A stretch of 64,000 bases of DNA from Paenibacillus alba (GTDB lineage: Bacteria; Bacillota; Bacilli; Paenibacillales; NBRC-103111): assembly GCF_013204855.1 (NCBI RefSeq), contig NZ_JABMKZ010000002.1, forward strand, positions 62,001 through 126,000, read 5' to 3'. The notes under the pieces were generated by a model, which saw only the letters and a list, made by a program, of their open reading frames with translations, was not told the origin of the DNA and ran no database searches. This document shows, piece by piece, positions 52,140-60,981 of the stretch. Numbering within the stretch: the first letter of the stretch is position 1; every line of letters starts with the position of its first letter. A program made the translations under genes and the position numbers.

Positions 52140-53225
52140 ATGCACATCGAGGTTAAAAACTTAAATAAACATTTCGGTCAATTCCATGCCATCAAAGATG
52201 TTAATTTCAGCATTACCAAAGGTCATCTTGTCGGTCTGATCGGACCCAGCGGCGGCGGTAAAACGTCTATCCTTCGGATGTTGTCCGGACTTGAAGCGCC
52301 AACAGCAGGAGATATTTATTTCGATGGTAAATTAGCCACCCATCTGTCCGTTCAAGAGCGCGGAATCGGCTTTGTCTTCCAAAGCTATGCCCTCTTCAAG
52401 CATATGACTGTATTTGAAAATGTCGCATATGGCTTAAAGGTTCTGAAAAAACCAAAGGATTTCATTCAAGATCGTGTCACGTATTTACTGAAATTGATGG
52501 GACTTTCCGGTAGTGAACGCAAATATCCGCACCAGCTTTCTGGTGGGCAACGTCAGCGCGTTGCTTTCGCCAGAGCCTTGGCCCCTGAGCCTCAGCTCCT
52601 TCTACTCGATGAGCCATTCGCAGCTATTGATGCTAAGATTCGCAAAGAACTGCGACTATGGCTGCGCAATCTCATTGATGAGTTTAAAGTAACCACCTTA
52701 TTCGTAACCCATGATCAAGATGAAGCCATTGAAGTCGCTGACGAAATCATTCTCGTTCAAGGCGGGAAAATCGAGCAGCAAGGCAGTCCTTGGGAAATCT
52801 ATACGAAGCCAGCTTCCTCTTTCGTCGCTTCCTTCATTGGTGAATCCAATATCATTCCAGCCTACACACCACTTATCGGTTTCCCTTATTTAGAGGAAGT
52901 TCAACAAGACGGCCAGTGGTTGCCTGATGTGAATGTCATGATTCGTCCTGAGTCCATCGAAGTGCGTCCGCACGACGTTAGCCATTTGGCTACAGCCGGG
53001 GAAAAAGGGAAAGTCACACATGTTCATTTCCGCGGAGATTCTTGGTATCTCGAGATCGATACCGGAGCGCTTAAGCTCTTCGCCTACCAATCTGTTAAAG
53101 AAAAAATTTATAAAACCGGTGATGAAGTGAATATCCTCATCCATCACATTTCCGTATTCACGAAAACAGAAAACAAAGTCATTGAAAATCAGGCCAAACA
53201 AGATCCGCTGCCTGTTTTTATATAA
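52140..53225 (+). CDS. cysA: sulfate ABC transporter ATPase CysA
   Basis: A 361-residue ABC ATPase with Walker A GPSGGGKTS (residues about 37-45), [48 protein letters not shown] and TLFVTHDQDEAIEV. A C-terminal TOBE-type domain (MIRPESIEVRPHDV) is present, as in CysA. It drives sulfate uptake through CysTW. ATG 52140 after AAGGAGGAG. Confidence 0.9.
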   Translation: MHIEVKNLNKHFGQFHAIKDVNFSITKGHLVGLIGPSGGGKTSILRMLSGLEAPTAGDIYFDGKLATHLSVQERGIGFVFQSYALFKHMTVFENVAYGLKVLKKPKDFIQDRVTYLLKLMGLSGSERKYPHQLSGGQRQRVAFARALAPEPQLLLLDEPFAAIDAKIRKELRLWLRNLIDEFKVTTLFVTHDQDEAIEVADEIILVQGGKIEQQGSPWEIYTKPASSFVASFIGESNIIPAYTPLIGFPYLEEVQQDGQWLPDVNVMIRPESIEVRPHDVSHLATAGEKGKVTHVHFRGDSWYLEIDTGALKLFAYQSVKEKIYKTGDEVNILIHHISVFTKTENKVIENQAKQDPLPVFI

Positions 53226-53259
53226 AACCTATATACATTTAGAAGGGGAGTTTAAAACC

Positions 53260-54384
53260 ATGAAAAATTTCAAATCGCTTGGCTTGATCACGGCAACCCT
53301 ATTTACAGCAAGTATCGCACTCACCGCTTGCGGCTCAGGTTCCGGCACCAAATCGGCAAGTTCACCTGCTCCATCCGCAGCCGCAACGGCAGCAGCTACA
53401 ACGACAGCCGCGGCAAGCACGACGCCTAAAGCAGATGGCGGTAAAGTTACCCTGACGATTGGCGCTTATTCCATCCTTAAAGATTCCTTAGATCAAATCA
53501 TACCTAAATTTAAAGAAGATTGGAAAAAGAAAACCGGGCAGACTGTAGAATTCCAAGAATCCTATGTGGCTTCCGGCTCGCAAGCAACCGCTATTATCCA
53601 AGGCTTTGAGGCTGATATTGCTCCTCTTTCCTTGGAAGGTGATATCCAAAAGATCGTTGAAAAAGGCTTAATCACACATGACTGGAAAAACAATAAATAC
53701 AAAGGCTTCATCACAGGATCCATTGCCGCAATTGGCGTTCGCGAAGGAAATCCTAAAGGCATTAAAGACTGGTCTGATTTGACAAAACCAGGCGTTGAAG
53801 TACTGATCCCTAACCCAAGCACATCTGGTGGCGCAAAATGGGATATTAACGCCGTGTATGGAGCTGGCTTGAAAACTTCTGAAGCCGCAGGCAAACAAGA
53901 CCCAGCGGTTGCGAAGGATCTCCTCTCCAAAATTTATAAAAATATTAAAGTCTTGGACAAAAGCGGTGCGGATTCCCTTACAACCTTCGATAAAGGTGTA
54001 GGCGATGCCATCATTACTTATGAAAATGAGCTCGTTGCTCGCATTCAATCCGGCAAAAAATATGTGGAAGTCATTCCACCATACACAACTTCGATTGAAA
54101 ATCCAGTTGCCCTTATTGATAAATACGTAGATAAGCATGGAAATCGTGAAGTAGCACAAGGCTTCTTGGATTATTTGTACACGCCTGAAGCACAAAAAGT
54201 ATTTGCCGATAAAGGCTTCCGCTCCGTTCTTCCAGAAGTCGCTAAGCAATATGAGAAGAACTATACGACACCTGCCGGTCTATTCAATATCGAATACCTT
54301 GGCGGTTGGGATAAAGTAAACAAAGAGTTGTATGGCAAAGGCGCAATCTGGGAAACCATCCTAGCTGAAGGCGGAGCTAAATAA
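53260..54384 (+). CDS. sbp: sulfate-binding lipoprotein
   Basis: A 374-residue lipoprotein. The signal peptide with lipobox LTAC ends near residue 23, followed by an Ala/Ser/Thr-rich linker. The mature domain (LTIGAYSILKDSLDQIIPKF; SQATAIIQGFEADIAPLSLEGDI; VLIPNPSTSGGAKWDINAVYGAG) is the Sbp/CysP class that binds sulfate or thiosulfate. ATG 53260 after AGAAGGGGAG; it starts within 35 bases of cysA. Unusually the gene order is permeases, ATPase, then binding protein. Ends at the terminator at 54393. Confidence 0.9.
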   Translation: MKNFKSLGLITATLFTASIALTACGSGSGTKSASSPAPSAAATAAATTTAAASTTPKADGGKVTLTIGAYSILKDSLDQIIPKFKEDWKKKTGQTVEFQESYVASGSQATAIIQGFEADIAPLSLEGDIQKIVEKGLITHDWKNNKYKGFITGSIAAIGVREGNPKGIKDWSDLTKPGVEVLIPNPSTSGGAKWDINAVYGAGLKTSEAAGKQDPAVAKDLLSKIYKNIKVLDKSGADSLTTFDKGVGDAIITYENELVARIQSGKKYVEVIPPYTTSIENPVALIDKYVDKHGNREVAQGFLDYLYTPEAQKVFADKGFRSVLPEVAKQYEKNYTTPAGLFNIEYLGGWDKVNKELYGKGAIWETILAEGGAK

Positions 54385-54392
54385 TTAAAAAC

Positions 54393-54430
54393 AAAAAGTC
54401 CGGTGCGAATCCTTCGCATCGGACTTTTTT
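54393..54430. terminator. bidirectional terminator after sbp
   Basis: AGTCCGGTGCGAA (54397-54409) pairs perfectly with TTCGCATCGGACT (54413-54425), flanked by A and T runs. It serves both sbp and the convergent DUF1275 gene. Confidence 0.9.
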
Positions 54431-54449
54431 GATGACATAATCAGTTCGA

Positions 54450-55160
54450 TTAATTCTGATTTGAACGACTAGGCCGAAAACGTATCAAAGCAGTCAAGAT
54501 GATGCCCCCCATTATACAAACTGGAATCCAAATGACTGTAAAGGGAAAATGTTGTTCTACAAATGCAGCTAATACAGCACCTAAGCCGTACAATACGATC
54601 GCAGCGGCGCGCAATATGGAATCCATTGCGAGGTGTTTCGGATGAATCCCCAAAGTGCGCCACTTACGGAGGATATCCGTTACATCCTCCACAACATTAG
54701 CCAGATTGTTGGTTAGGACAGTCGTTGAAATACCTGCAATCCCCAGACTTCTAGCTGCTGTCGTTTGCATGCCCATCGCGATGCTCAATAAGGCAATAAG
54801 CAAATAAATCGTAGAATCGCTGGCCGTTGGACCAGAAATTATTTTAAAGAGAATGAACAAGAGTAATTCAATGCCAAGAATAATCGTCACGGTAGGAGGC
54901 CACGGAGAATTCACTTTCTTTTTCCGTATAATGGATGCACCGAGCGCATTCCCCATAATAAAACCCAGTAATGCTGTTAGTGTACGAAGTACAGCCAACC
55001 CTTGTACGTGACCAATGGCTAATCCGAGCATGACAATATTTCCGGTCATATTCGCAGTGAAGATGTGACCGAGACCTAAATAACCAATTACGTCAACTAT
55101 CCCTGACGTTAAACAAAGTAAAAGCAGTAATAAATGACGGCAACCGGTAGCAGACAACAC
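54450..55160 (-). CDS. DUF1275 (YoaK-type) membrane protein
   Basis: A 236-residue protein with about six membrane helices and the DUF1275 N-terminal pattern LLLCLTSGIVDVIGYLGLGHIFTANMTGNIVMLGLA. The second half repeats a similar ARSLGIAGISTTVLTNNLANVV. The family is of unknown function, perhaps transport. GTG 55160 is the likely start, preceded by a weak site; ATG alternatives further in would cut the first helix. Convergent with sbp. The first conserved residues favour the long start. Confidence 0.83.
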   Translation of the reverse strand: MLSATGCRHLLLLLLCLTSGIVDVIGYLGLGHIFTANMTGNIVMLGLAIGHVQGLAVLRTLTALLGFIMGNALGASIIRKKKVNSPWPPTVTIILGIELLLFILFKIISGPTASDSTIYLLIALLSIAMGMQTTAARSLGIAGISTTVLTNNLANVVEDVTDILRKWRTLGIHPKHLAMDSILRAAAIVLYGLGAVLAAFVEQHFPFTVIWIPVCIMGGIILTALIRFRPSRSNQN

Positions 55161-55641
55161 CTTTCAATCCTTTCGGCATTTTGGGTATAGTATTTATTTA
55201 TAGTATCATATCTTCAGATTACATGACCAATGCACTTAAATTTTGATTTAAGACCAAAACCCAAGAAAATGTTTGCTTTTGGAATTCGCCAAAATAATTG
55301 CGAAGGATACCTTACCCAAGGTGTTAACTCAATTTTGACATACAATAAAAGTGGTTTTTTGCGTAAAGAAAAGAATAATGAAGAGAACCGAAGGCGATGT
55401 GCTCTCGGTTCTTTTTTGATGTGGATATAACTTGGAATTATTTACATTTGTGAATTCTGTAACCGCTCGTACTCTCCGAGTAGTTATTTGCGTTGTTAGC
55501 GACACAGCGGCGGATAAAAAAACCACAAGCGAGAGTTAGTCGCATTGTGGTCGATATATTAGGTCTATAGTTCAAGAAGTAATTTTTCGTTCTCAAAACT
55601 CAATCTCACAAATATCTTCCGTCTCTTTGGGAGAATGGTCT
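55161..55641. other. gene-free stretch between DUF1275 and the accessory region
   Basis: No supported gene. It contains a short palindrome CTTAAAT-TTTG-ATTTAAG (55235-55252), a plus-strand terminator-like hairpin (55384-55417: AGAACCGA/TCGGTTCT then six T) with no gene in front of it, and the minus-strand terminator at 55516-55551. Left border of the accessory region. Confidence 0.5.
55516..55551 (-). terminator. terminator after the SUKH immunity gene
   Basis: ACCACA (55522-55527) pairs with TGTGGT (55546-55551), with an inner AGCGA/TCGC stem; on the minus strand TTTTTTT follows. A related sequence lies 5 kb away at 60516-60555 after the other immunity gene. Confidence 0.75.
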
Positions 55642-56514
55642 TTATACAATTCCTAAGTTACTATTAAATTTTTTCAGCCCATCTAGAAAGGCATCAAAAT
55701 TATCCGCAACTTTATAGACCCCCTCCTCAACTAATGGACTCTCTCTAAACATGTTATTCCAATAAAAAATTCCTTTATTGTTTCCATTACCTAAAAGCAA
55801 CTTCCCTCCATTGCCTACTTCCCCTATCGCTAGATAATTTGGTGGGAACTCATCGTTAGATCTATTCCAATAATTTAAGCTGTATTTGTTTTCCACATCT
55901 ATTCCAAACAGCACCTCAAGCGGTATAACTTCATTTATTCCTTCCACCAAAAAAGTTAAGTAATGAACTACTACAGTTCCCCCATTGTACTTTCTTAGAA
56001 ACTGCTTATAGTCTTTCGGTAGTGTAGTATCTAGTCTTTCCTCCAAGCAATCAAGCATCTCATCCGTCGCCTGACCGAACCCTCTAATGTTACTACTCCG
56101 AATGCTCTTACTATTAATTTCATTATAGGATTCATACTCTTTTATAAAATCTCTTATATCTTTTTCAGAAGGTTTGTATGGGCTAAACACCCATCTTATA
56201 TACTCATATTTAGTTTCTTCCTCCATAGTTTCCCAACGAAAGGGGCTGTGTTTTAATAAGTAAGATAAGGATCTTCTCCATATCCACTCTTTCTTTCCTT
56301 CTAACCATTTCGACCAACTATCATTTTTTGTTGGATTTTTTTTTGACTGAACTTTGATTAAAGTTTCTAATCCTCGCTCTGCTAAAACTGCTGTAAAAGG
56401 ACTTGCTCCAAGACGACTATCCTGAGGGTTTGGACTAAATTTGGCTTCCATAATAATGTTATGTAAAGCAATAAGTTCTTCTTCATTTTCAAGAACGAGT
56501 TTCCATTCACTCAT
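55642..56514 (-). CDS. SMI1/KNR4 (SUKH) family immunity protein
   Basis: A 290-residue protein. Residues about 150-285 hold the SUKH immunity fold: LEERLDTTLPKDYKQFLRKYNGG, FPPNYLAIGEVGNGGKLLLG and the C-terminal VADNFDAFLDGL. The N-terminal half is of an unknown type. SUKH proteins neutralise polymorphic toxins and bind diverse partners. ATG 56514 lies one base after the upstream toxin-tip stop, the usual toxin-immunity arrangement. It likely protects against the adjacent Rhs-tip toxin. Confidence 0.85.
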   Translation of the reverse strand: MSEWKLVLENEEELIALHNIIMEAKFSPNPQDSRLGASPFTAVLAERGLETLIKVQSKKNPTKNDSWSKWLEGKKEWIWRRSLSYLLKHSPFRWETMEEETKYEYIRWVFSPYKPSEKDIRDFIKEYESYNEINSKSIRSSNIRGFGQATDEMLDCLEERLDTTLPKDYKQFLRKYNGGTVVVHYLTFLVEGINEVIPLEVLFGIDVENKYSLNYWNRSNDEFPPNYLAIGEVGNGGKLLLGNGNNKGIFYWNNMFRESPLVEEGVYKVADNFDAFLDGLKKFNSNLGIV

Positions 56515-56515
56515 T

Positions 56516-57217
56516 TTAATTATTCTCCTTTACTGTAATGTTAGCGTTCTTACCGTTACGAATAGATCCTCTAAAAATTAACTCATTGTCTTGAGTCTCT
56601 GTGTCTAACGAATCATAGTAATCATTATAAATTTCAACTTCGACCCGATGAGTTGCTATGAAGCCTGGTCTTTGGCCAGTAAATAAGACATTATTGGCAT
56701 CATCAGGGGATACCGCTTGATCAGTTAAATACACTTTCCCCCTGTTTGATATAGTAACTTCCGATTCCATAATTGCCTTTGCCCCAGCTTCATCGGTGTA
56801 ATCGTATAGTATTTTTGAGCTACTCATTAAAATATATGCCGAGTTGTCTATTATAGGTTGTTGAATGACAGTAGCATTAAGTTTCTCTTGAGCCTCTTGC
56901 TGAAAAATAATCATTTCCCGTTCATCAGCTATCCATTGTTTTGTTGATTCACTTGGGGGCAATAAAGTTTTAGGATCAATGTATGGATCATTATAATTAT
57001 AAGGGTCTTCGCTATGTCGACTATAATAATAGGCTGGATTTGCGGATCCAGTAGTTCTTGGACTCGTCCCAGTAGCCCCCGCTGCCCCTGCTGCTCCCCC
57101 AAGAGCGCCTCCTAATGATGGCATTCTACAAACAAAACAATGTCCAGTTGGATCCCAACGAGTTAACGGATTATTCTCCACATAAGTACAAAGGTTCAGT
57201 GAGAGCGGATTATCCAA
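56516..57217 (-). CDS. orphan Rhs C-terminal tip with HYD1-like ADP-ribosyltransferase-type toxin
   Basis: A 233-residue fragment. It starts with the end of an Rhs core (NPLSLNLCTYVENNPLTRWDPTGH), then a glycine/alanine linker and a pre-toxin segment shared with the other cassette (about residues 70-121, ending KLNATVIQQP). The toxin domain (about 137-233) has YDYTDEAGAKAIMESEVTIS, VYLTDQAVSPDDANNVLF, resembling HYD1-type toxins related to ADP-ribosyltransferases. The rest of the Rhs protein is missing, and a stop (TAA at 57238-57236) blocks read-through from upstream DNA. It is therefore an orphan tip, probably silent unless recombined. Confidence 0.75.
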   Translation of the reverse strand: MDNPLSLNLCTYVENNPLTRWDPTGHCFVCRMPSLGGALGGAAGAAGATGTSPRTTGSANPAYYYSRHSEDPYNYNDPYIDPKTLLPPSESTKQWIADEREMIIFQQEAQEKLNATVIQQPIIDNSAYILMSSSKILYDYTDEAGAKAIMESEVTISNRGKVYLTDQAVSPDDANNVLFTGQRPGFIATHRVEVEIYNDYYDSLDTETQDNELIFRGSIRNGKNANITVKENN

Positions 57218-57303
57218 CTGCCCCTCATTACTATCTTAGTTAATAAACCGTTCACTTGGAATAAATAAGGCGTCAACTTAATTTCCAATTACAACCAATT
57301 ATA

Positions 57304-58460
57304 TCATCCTACTTGTTTCCATTGCACGCTAGGTTTTACATACTCCGTCTTATTCTTCATAAGCGAATAGATAACATCAACTAACTTCCGCATGATACAT
57401 ATAATTGCTTGTGTCTTCGTCTTTCCAGCTAACAACTTTTGTTGATAATACTCGTAATAGTAAGGATTATTGGGTTCCTTACTTCCTCGTTTAGTTCCAA
57501 TCTGCCGACATGCTAATCTGTAAAATAGTTCATGCAAAGCCCTATTTCCTTGCTTACATTTATAGTGCTTATGGTTATCTCCTGAACCATAAATGACAGG
57601 AGCTATGCCTGAAAATCGAGCTAACTTGCTTGCATCACTGAACCTATGAATATTTCCGATTTGAGCAACAAATGCCGCTGCTGACACTAGATCAATGCCG
57701 TACATCGTTTCTAGCTTATAGCCTGTCTCTGGCATCAACATAGCTTATCTTGTTTCTATGCCTTGTAACTCTTCCTTACACCTTTGTATACGTTTGATGT
57801 GACTTTGGACAATGAAGTCCCGATCTTCTTGGTACTCACGTTTCGTACAGCCATCTTCACGAATTAGCGTTAAAATCTTCTCTGCGGTTTTCATGGAACA
57901 AGCATAGTTGCTTGGCTTTAGTAAAAACCCCCTCAATTCCTGAACAGTTGCCCCCTCCAAATAATAAGGGGCAGGGAACATCTCTGCGTATGTAATTGGT
58001 TAAGCAATGTCGTGATATCTTGAACCACAGCCGTTCGGGTAGTGACAAGCTGGCTATTTACCCAATACTTATCATTAGGCTTGGCATCAGGCAGAGTTTC
58101 CAGCTTATCGACCAAGATTTGACCAACACATTCCGCATCCCATGCATCTGATTTTTGCACGGTTGGATTGGACTTCCTGACACCATTTGGGAGGGCAGGA
58201 TTGACTTCTTTGACTGTCTGCTTTTGCTCAACTAAGTGGACAGCTAATGACCTACCGTAACCCCCTGTATCCTCCAAGCCATAGATAACACGCATTCCCT
58301 TTTTCACATACTTTTTAGCTTCCTTTATTAGTTCGGGGAAAGCGCTAGGCTTGTTGTCAAACTTGAATTCGCCCAATTTTCGCTTGAAGCCATTCATAAA
58401 TACAGCGGTATGATGTCGTTTATGTAAATCAACACCAACAAATATGTGATTTAAGCGCAT
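57304..58460 (-). pseudogene. decayed IS110-family transposase
   Basis: Homologous along its whole length to the intact 409-residue transposase at 61728. The N-terminal part (MRLNHIFVGVDLHKRHH...) runs to about 58010, where roughly 90 bases are missing relative to the intact copy and the frame shifts. The C-terminal half resumes at FPAPYYLEG and is interrupted again by a TAA codon where the intact copy has TTA (AGA-TAA-GCT, near 57743). The catalytic DEDD and serine motifs survive in pieces. Not functional. Confidence 0.9.
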
Positions 58461-58632
58461 TTCTTCGTATCGTTCATGCTGTACTTGATTTACCAGTTCT
58501 ATCTTCCTCCTTGTGATTCCGCAGTAATGTTAGTTGCTTAATAAAGAGAAAGCTTGCATCCTCATTTCGAGCGGTCTATGCCGCAAAGATACCTAAGCAA
58601 TGTCCTTCTCTCTATAAGCGCTCCAATCTACT

Positions 58633-58790
58633 CGCGGTTTTGTTTATGTTGCTGTGACTGTGTGAATCTGACATGTAGTAACTCCGTTTGTAGATGACTT
58701 TGAATTTCATGTATTGCGAGTAGAATATCTTCTACGATTAGTTTATGTACATCTATATTCTGTTTACTTGCAACCTGTAATACAGCCAAT
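58633..58790 (-). pseudogene. truncated copy of the small recombinase-linked gene
   Basis: The minus strand encodes LAVLQVASKQNIDVHKL, then IVEDILLAIHEIQSHLQ and VRFTQSQQHKQNRE, matching the C-terminal 50 residues of the gene at 63126-63368 with few changes. Its first 30 codons are replaced by the 3' end of the replication-type gene. It is a leftover of the segment duplication. Confidence 0.8.
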
Positions 58791-59667
58791 AGAGTGTGCG
58801 TTCAACTTGCCCAATAATGTGAGAATGAGTTTGAAGCCATCCAATGGTAAGACCTTCAACGGAATCTGGTAACTTGATGTGTCTAATAATTCGTTTCGTC
58901 GTGTATGTAAAAAAATCTCTGGTCAATAGATCTATGGCGAGTCTTTTCGAAGAATACTTTTTCATATCCTTATAGCTTGGGCTGACTTCCATTCGTAGCA
59001 ATCCTTGAGCTTGTTCGATAACTTCCCGCGGTTCTTTATGGTCTATGCATTCCTTCTGCTTATTGTAGAATGTGACTCGGCTGCTCTTGTTATTATGTGT
59101 TACAGTTTCTAAATAACCATCGGTATGCGCCTTCATAAATGGAATTTGAATCCTGCTTATCTGCTTGATGTATTCGGAAACTTGGTCATTAACTTGAAAA
59201 CTCCAGCAAACGTCAATTCGACTTAAATACCAGTTCTCCGTTCTAACGTGAATGTTAAACAGTTCGTGTAACCTTTGATGCAACCTTTGAAAAAAGAGAG
59301 GAATATCGCTTTCTTTCAGGAGCCTTACATTGTTACCGAAGAGAAACTTTGGGATAGAAATTTGGATTTCGAGTAGTTGGATGAGTTCTCTGTATACGAT
59401 GTAAGGTATGTATTTGTCATGGATTTTATATATGGGCTTATGAAAGCCCGTGTCGTGATCGAAGTAGGTTATAGGCTGTTTATCGTATTCAAGAAGTAAA
59501 TCATGGTCAATTTTAATATTGGTTTTCAAGGTTATGGTATCGAACAATGGCATTCCTCCTAGAGTTGTATAGATTCTAAAATATAAGATACGATTCGGCA
59601 TGTTATAAGAACAATCAAATTGCATCAGCCCATTCGTAATATTTTCTGTGAATCTAAATTTATTCAT
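58753..59667 (-). CDS. phage/plasmid replication initiator-like protein, 3' end probably replaced
   Basis: A 304-residue protein resembling gene II/X-type replication proteins of filamentous phages and small plasmids. Features are DTITLKTNIKID near the start, WYLSRIDVCWSFQV in the middle and VTFYNKQKEC and LLRMEVSPSYK later. The assignment is tentative. ATG 59667 overlaps the stop of the upstream gene; longer frames would run into it. The last 13 codons (YWLYYRLQVNRI) are read out of frame from duplicated DNA of another gene, so the natural C-terminus seems to be lost. Confidence 0.6.
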   Translation of the reverse strand: MNKFRFTENITNGLMQFDCSYNMPNRILYFRIYTTLGGMPLFDTITLKTNIKIDHDLLLEYDKQPITYFDHDTGFHKPIYKIHDKYIPYIVYRELIQLLEIQISIPKFLFGNNVRLLKESDIPLFFQRLHQRLHELFNIHVRTENWYLSRIDVCWSFQVNDQVSEYIKQISRIQIPFMKAHTDGYLETVTHNNKSSRVTFYNKQKECIDHKEPREVIEQAQGLLRMEVSPSYKDMKKYSSKRLAIDLLTRDFFTYTTKRIIRHIKLPDSVEGLTIGWLQTHSHIIGQVERTLYWLYYRLQVNRI

Positions 59668-60232
59668 ATTTATATTTTGCATCAACATGATCAAAGGGAT
59701 CATCAAATTCTTTCAATTTTTTAGGCGGCTCCGTATCTATAATCTTAAACTTACGAAGCAACATGAATAATTCCTGATCAAACTCATCTATTTTTCCAAA
59801 AGCATGTAGCTTCCCACCATTTAAGAAATACAACATTCTACTTATTGAATCTACTCTTTCAGAGACATTTTTTCTACGTTGTACTTCTTCCTTGGAAATA
59901 TCCTCAAGTTCCAAAATCCCTACTGTACCATTGTCTTTATCAAGCAATTCTGTAAGCTCTCTGACAACGTGAAAATGATTTCTCGTACGGTGATATTCCA
60001 TATCCATAGCAAAATCATGATTAAGAATTTGTTTTAGCCGTAAAGCTAATTCTTCATAAGCTAGCTCCTCGTATTTGTAACGCAATTCCCCCTCATAAAG
60101 GTTGTACCAGAAATAAACTTCATGCTGATTGCCATCGTCATCAGTTATCGTATCTGGAACTTGGTGTGAATCCCGTTTCGACGCTCTTTCCAGATAGTTG
60201 ATTTCGATTTTAATTTTCTCAACATGCGTCAT
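59660..60232 (-). CDS. hypothetical protein of the replication module
   Basis: A 190-residue acidic, helical protein (KIEINYLERASKRDSHQVPD; RVDSISRMLYFLNGG). I do not recognise a family. Its ATG overlaps the stop of the XRE gene (ATGA) and its stop overlaps the replication-type gene, so all three are translated in a coupled way. It is probably a helper of that module. Confidence 0.7.
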   Translation of the reverse strand: MTHVEKIKIEINYLERASKRDSHQVPDTITDDDGNQHEVYFWYNLYEGELRYKYEELAYEELALRLKQILNHDFAMDMEYHRTRNHFHVVRELTELLDKDNGTVGILELEDISKEEVQRRKNVSERVDSISRMLYFLNGGKLHAFGKIDEFDQELFMLLRKFKIIDTEPPKKLKEFDDPFDHVDAKYKYE

Positions 60233-60417
60233 TCTTTTTTCTTGAAATATTCTTCATCAATTCTGAACAACTTGGATACAAGAGGGAGCTTGTCATTGGG
60301 TATCGGTCTTCTGCCACTTGCCCAATCTGCTATAGCCGATGGGGTCATATTAAGTCTTTTGGCAATATCGGTATATGATACTTTAAATGCTTTCGCAATA
60401 AACTCAAATCCTGTCAT
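60229..60417 (-). CDS. XRE-family helix-turn-helix regulator
   Basis: A 62-residue Cro/C1-type DNA-binding protein: FIAKAFKVSYTDIAKRLNMTPSAIADWASGRRPIPNDKLPLVSKLF, with the recognition helix at about 27-36. ATG 60417. First gene of the three-gene module with the replication-type protein; likely controls it. Confidence 0.85.
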   Translation of the reverse strand: MTGFEFIAKAFKVSYTDIAKRLNMTPSAIADWASGRRPIPNDKLPLVSKLFRIDEEYFKKKE

Positions 60418-60515
60418 GATTGAGATCCCCCTAGTCTTTTTTTGCGTAATTTACGCAACATTTTTTTGGGGCACATACTTATTCAAAAAATCAAGTCAGC
60501 GAACCCGCGGCGGAC

Positions 60516-60555
60516 ATAAAGAAACCACCCTACGATGGTTAGTCGCAAGGTGGTT
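60516..60555 (-). terminator. terminator after the second immunity gene
   Basis: AACCACC (60523-60529) pairs with GGTGGTT (60549-60555). It shares GCGGCGGA, AAACCAC and GTTAGTCGCA with the terminator at 55516, indicating common origin of the cassette ends. Confidence 0.65.
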
Positions 60556-60591
60556 GGAAGACGTATAAATATGTGAATAAAATTTAATCGA

Positions 60592-60945
60592 TCAGCTACG
60601 GTATTTGTTTGGTATCAATTCAGATGCCTTGTTACTTAGTAAATTACGTTCTAATAAATACTCAGACAGCTTGAATAAATAATCTCTGCATGTTTGTAGA
60701 TAACTATCTTTAAAATGATATTTCGTTATCAATATCTCAATTTCTTTGTCTGCTCTATAAACAAATAATGCAACATTATCATAAGATCCACCTATATAAA
60801 GAGCAATTGTATGATTGATATAGGAGACTAATGTATAATATGTTGAATTCCTTTGCAGACCATTTTTTGGTAAAACATTATTTTGATTTAAATCCTTCAT
60901 TAGACTAATGATTTCACTATCATCATAAATTTCTATATTTCCCAT
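60592..60945 (-). CDS. candidate immunity protein
   Basis: A 117-residue protein starting MGNIEIYDDSEIISL at ATG 60945, 9 bases after GAAGGGG. Its core (YYTLVSYINHTIALYIGGSYDNVALFVYRADKEIEI) is beta-rich. I do not recognise the family. It directly follows the second toxin tip and ends before a terminator that is homologous to the one after the SUKH immunity gene. By position it is the cognate immunity gene. Confidence 0.65.
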   Translation of the reverse strand: MGNIEIYDDSEIISLMKDLNQNNVLPKNGLQRNSTYYTLVSYINHTIALYIGGSYDNVALFVYRADKEIEILITKYHFKDSYLQTCRDYLFKLSEYLLERNLLSNKASELIPNKYRS

Positions 60946-60981
60946 ATAACAAACCCCTTCTTTATAAATCAATTGTCTAAT

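Larger units (their letters stand above)
57236..58790 (-). mobile_element. IS110-type element copy 1 with flanking duplicated DNA
   Basis: A block of about 1.55 kb nearly identical to 61660-63293. It contains the decayed transposase, its upstream non-coding region and the 3' part of a small gene (58633-58790, LAVLQVASKQNIDVHKL...QSQQHKQNRE). Homology stops abruptly at about 58790 inside another gene, so this is a duplicated segment, not just a transposed element. IS110 elements have no terminal inverted repeats, so the exact ends cannot be set here. Confidence 0.8.

Noticed and set aside
55230..55430. 66-codon plus-strand frame before a terminator-like hairpin
   Set aside because: Low-complexity lysine/asparagine composition, no ribosome binding site, and no clear promoter.
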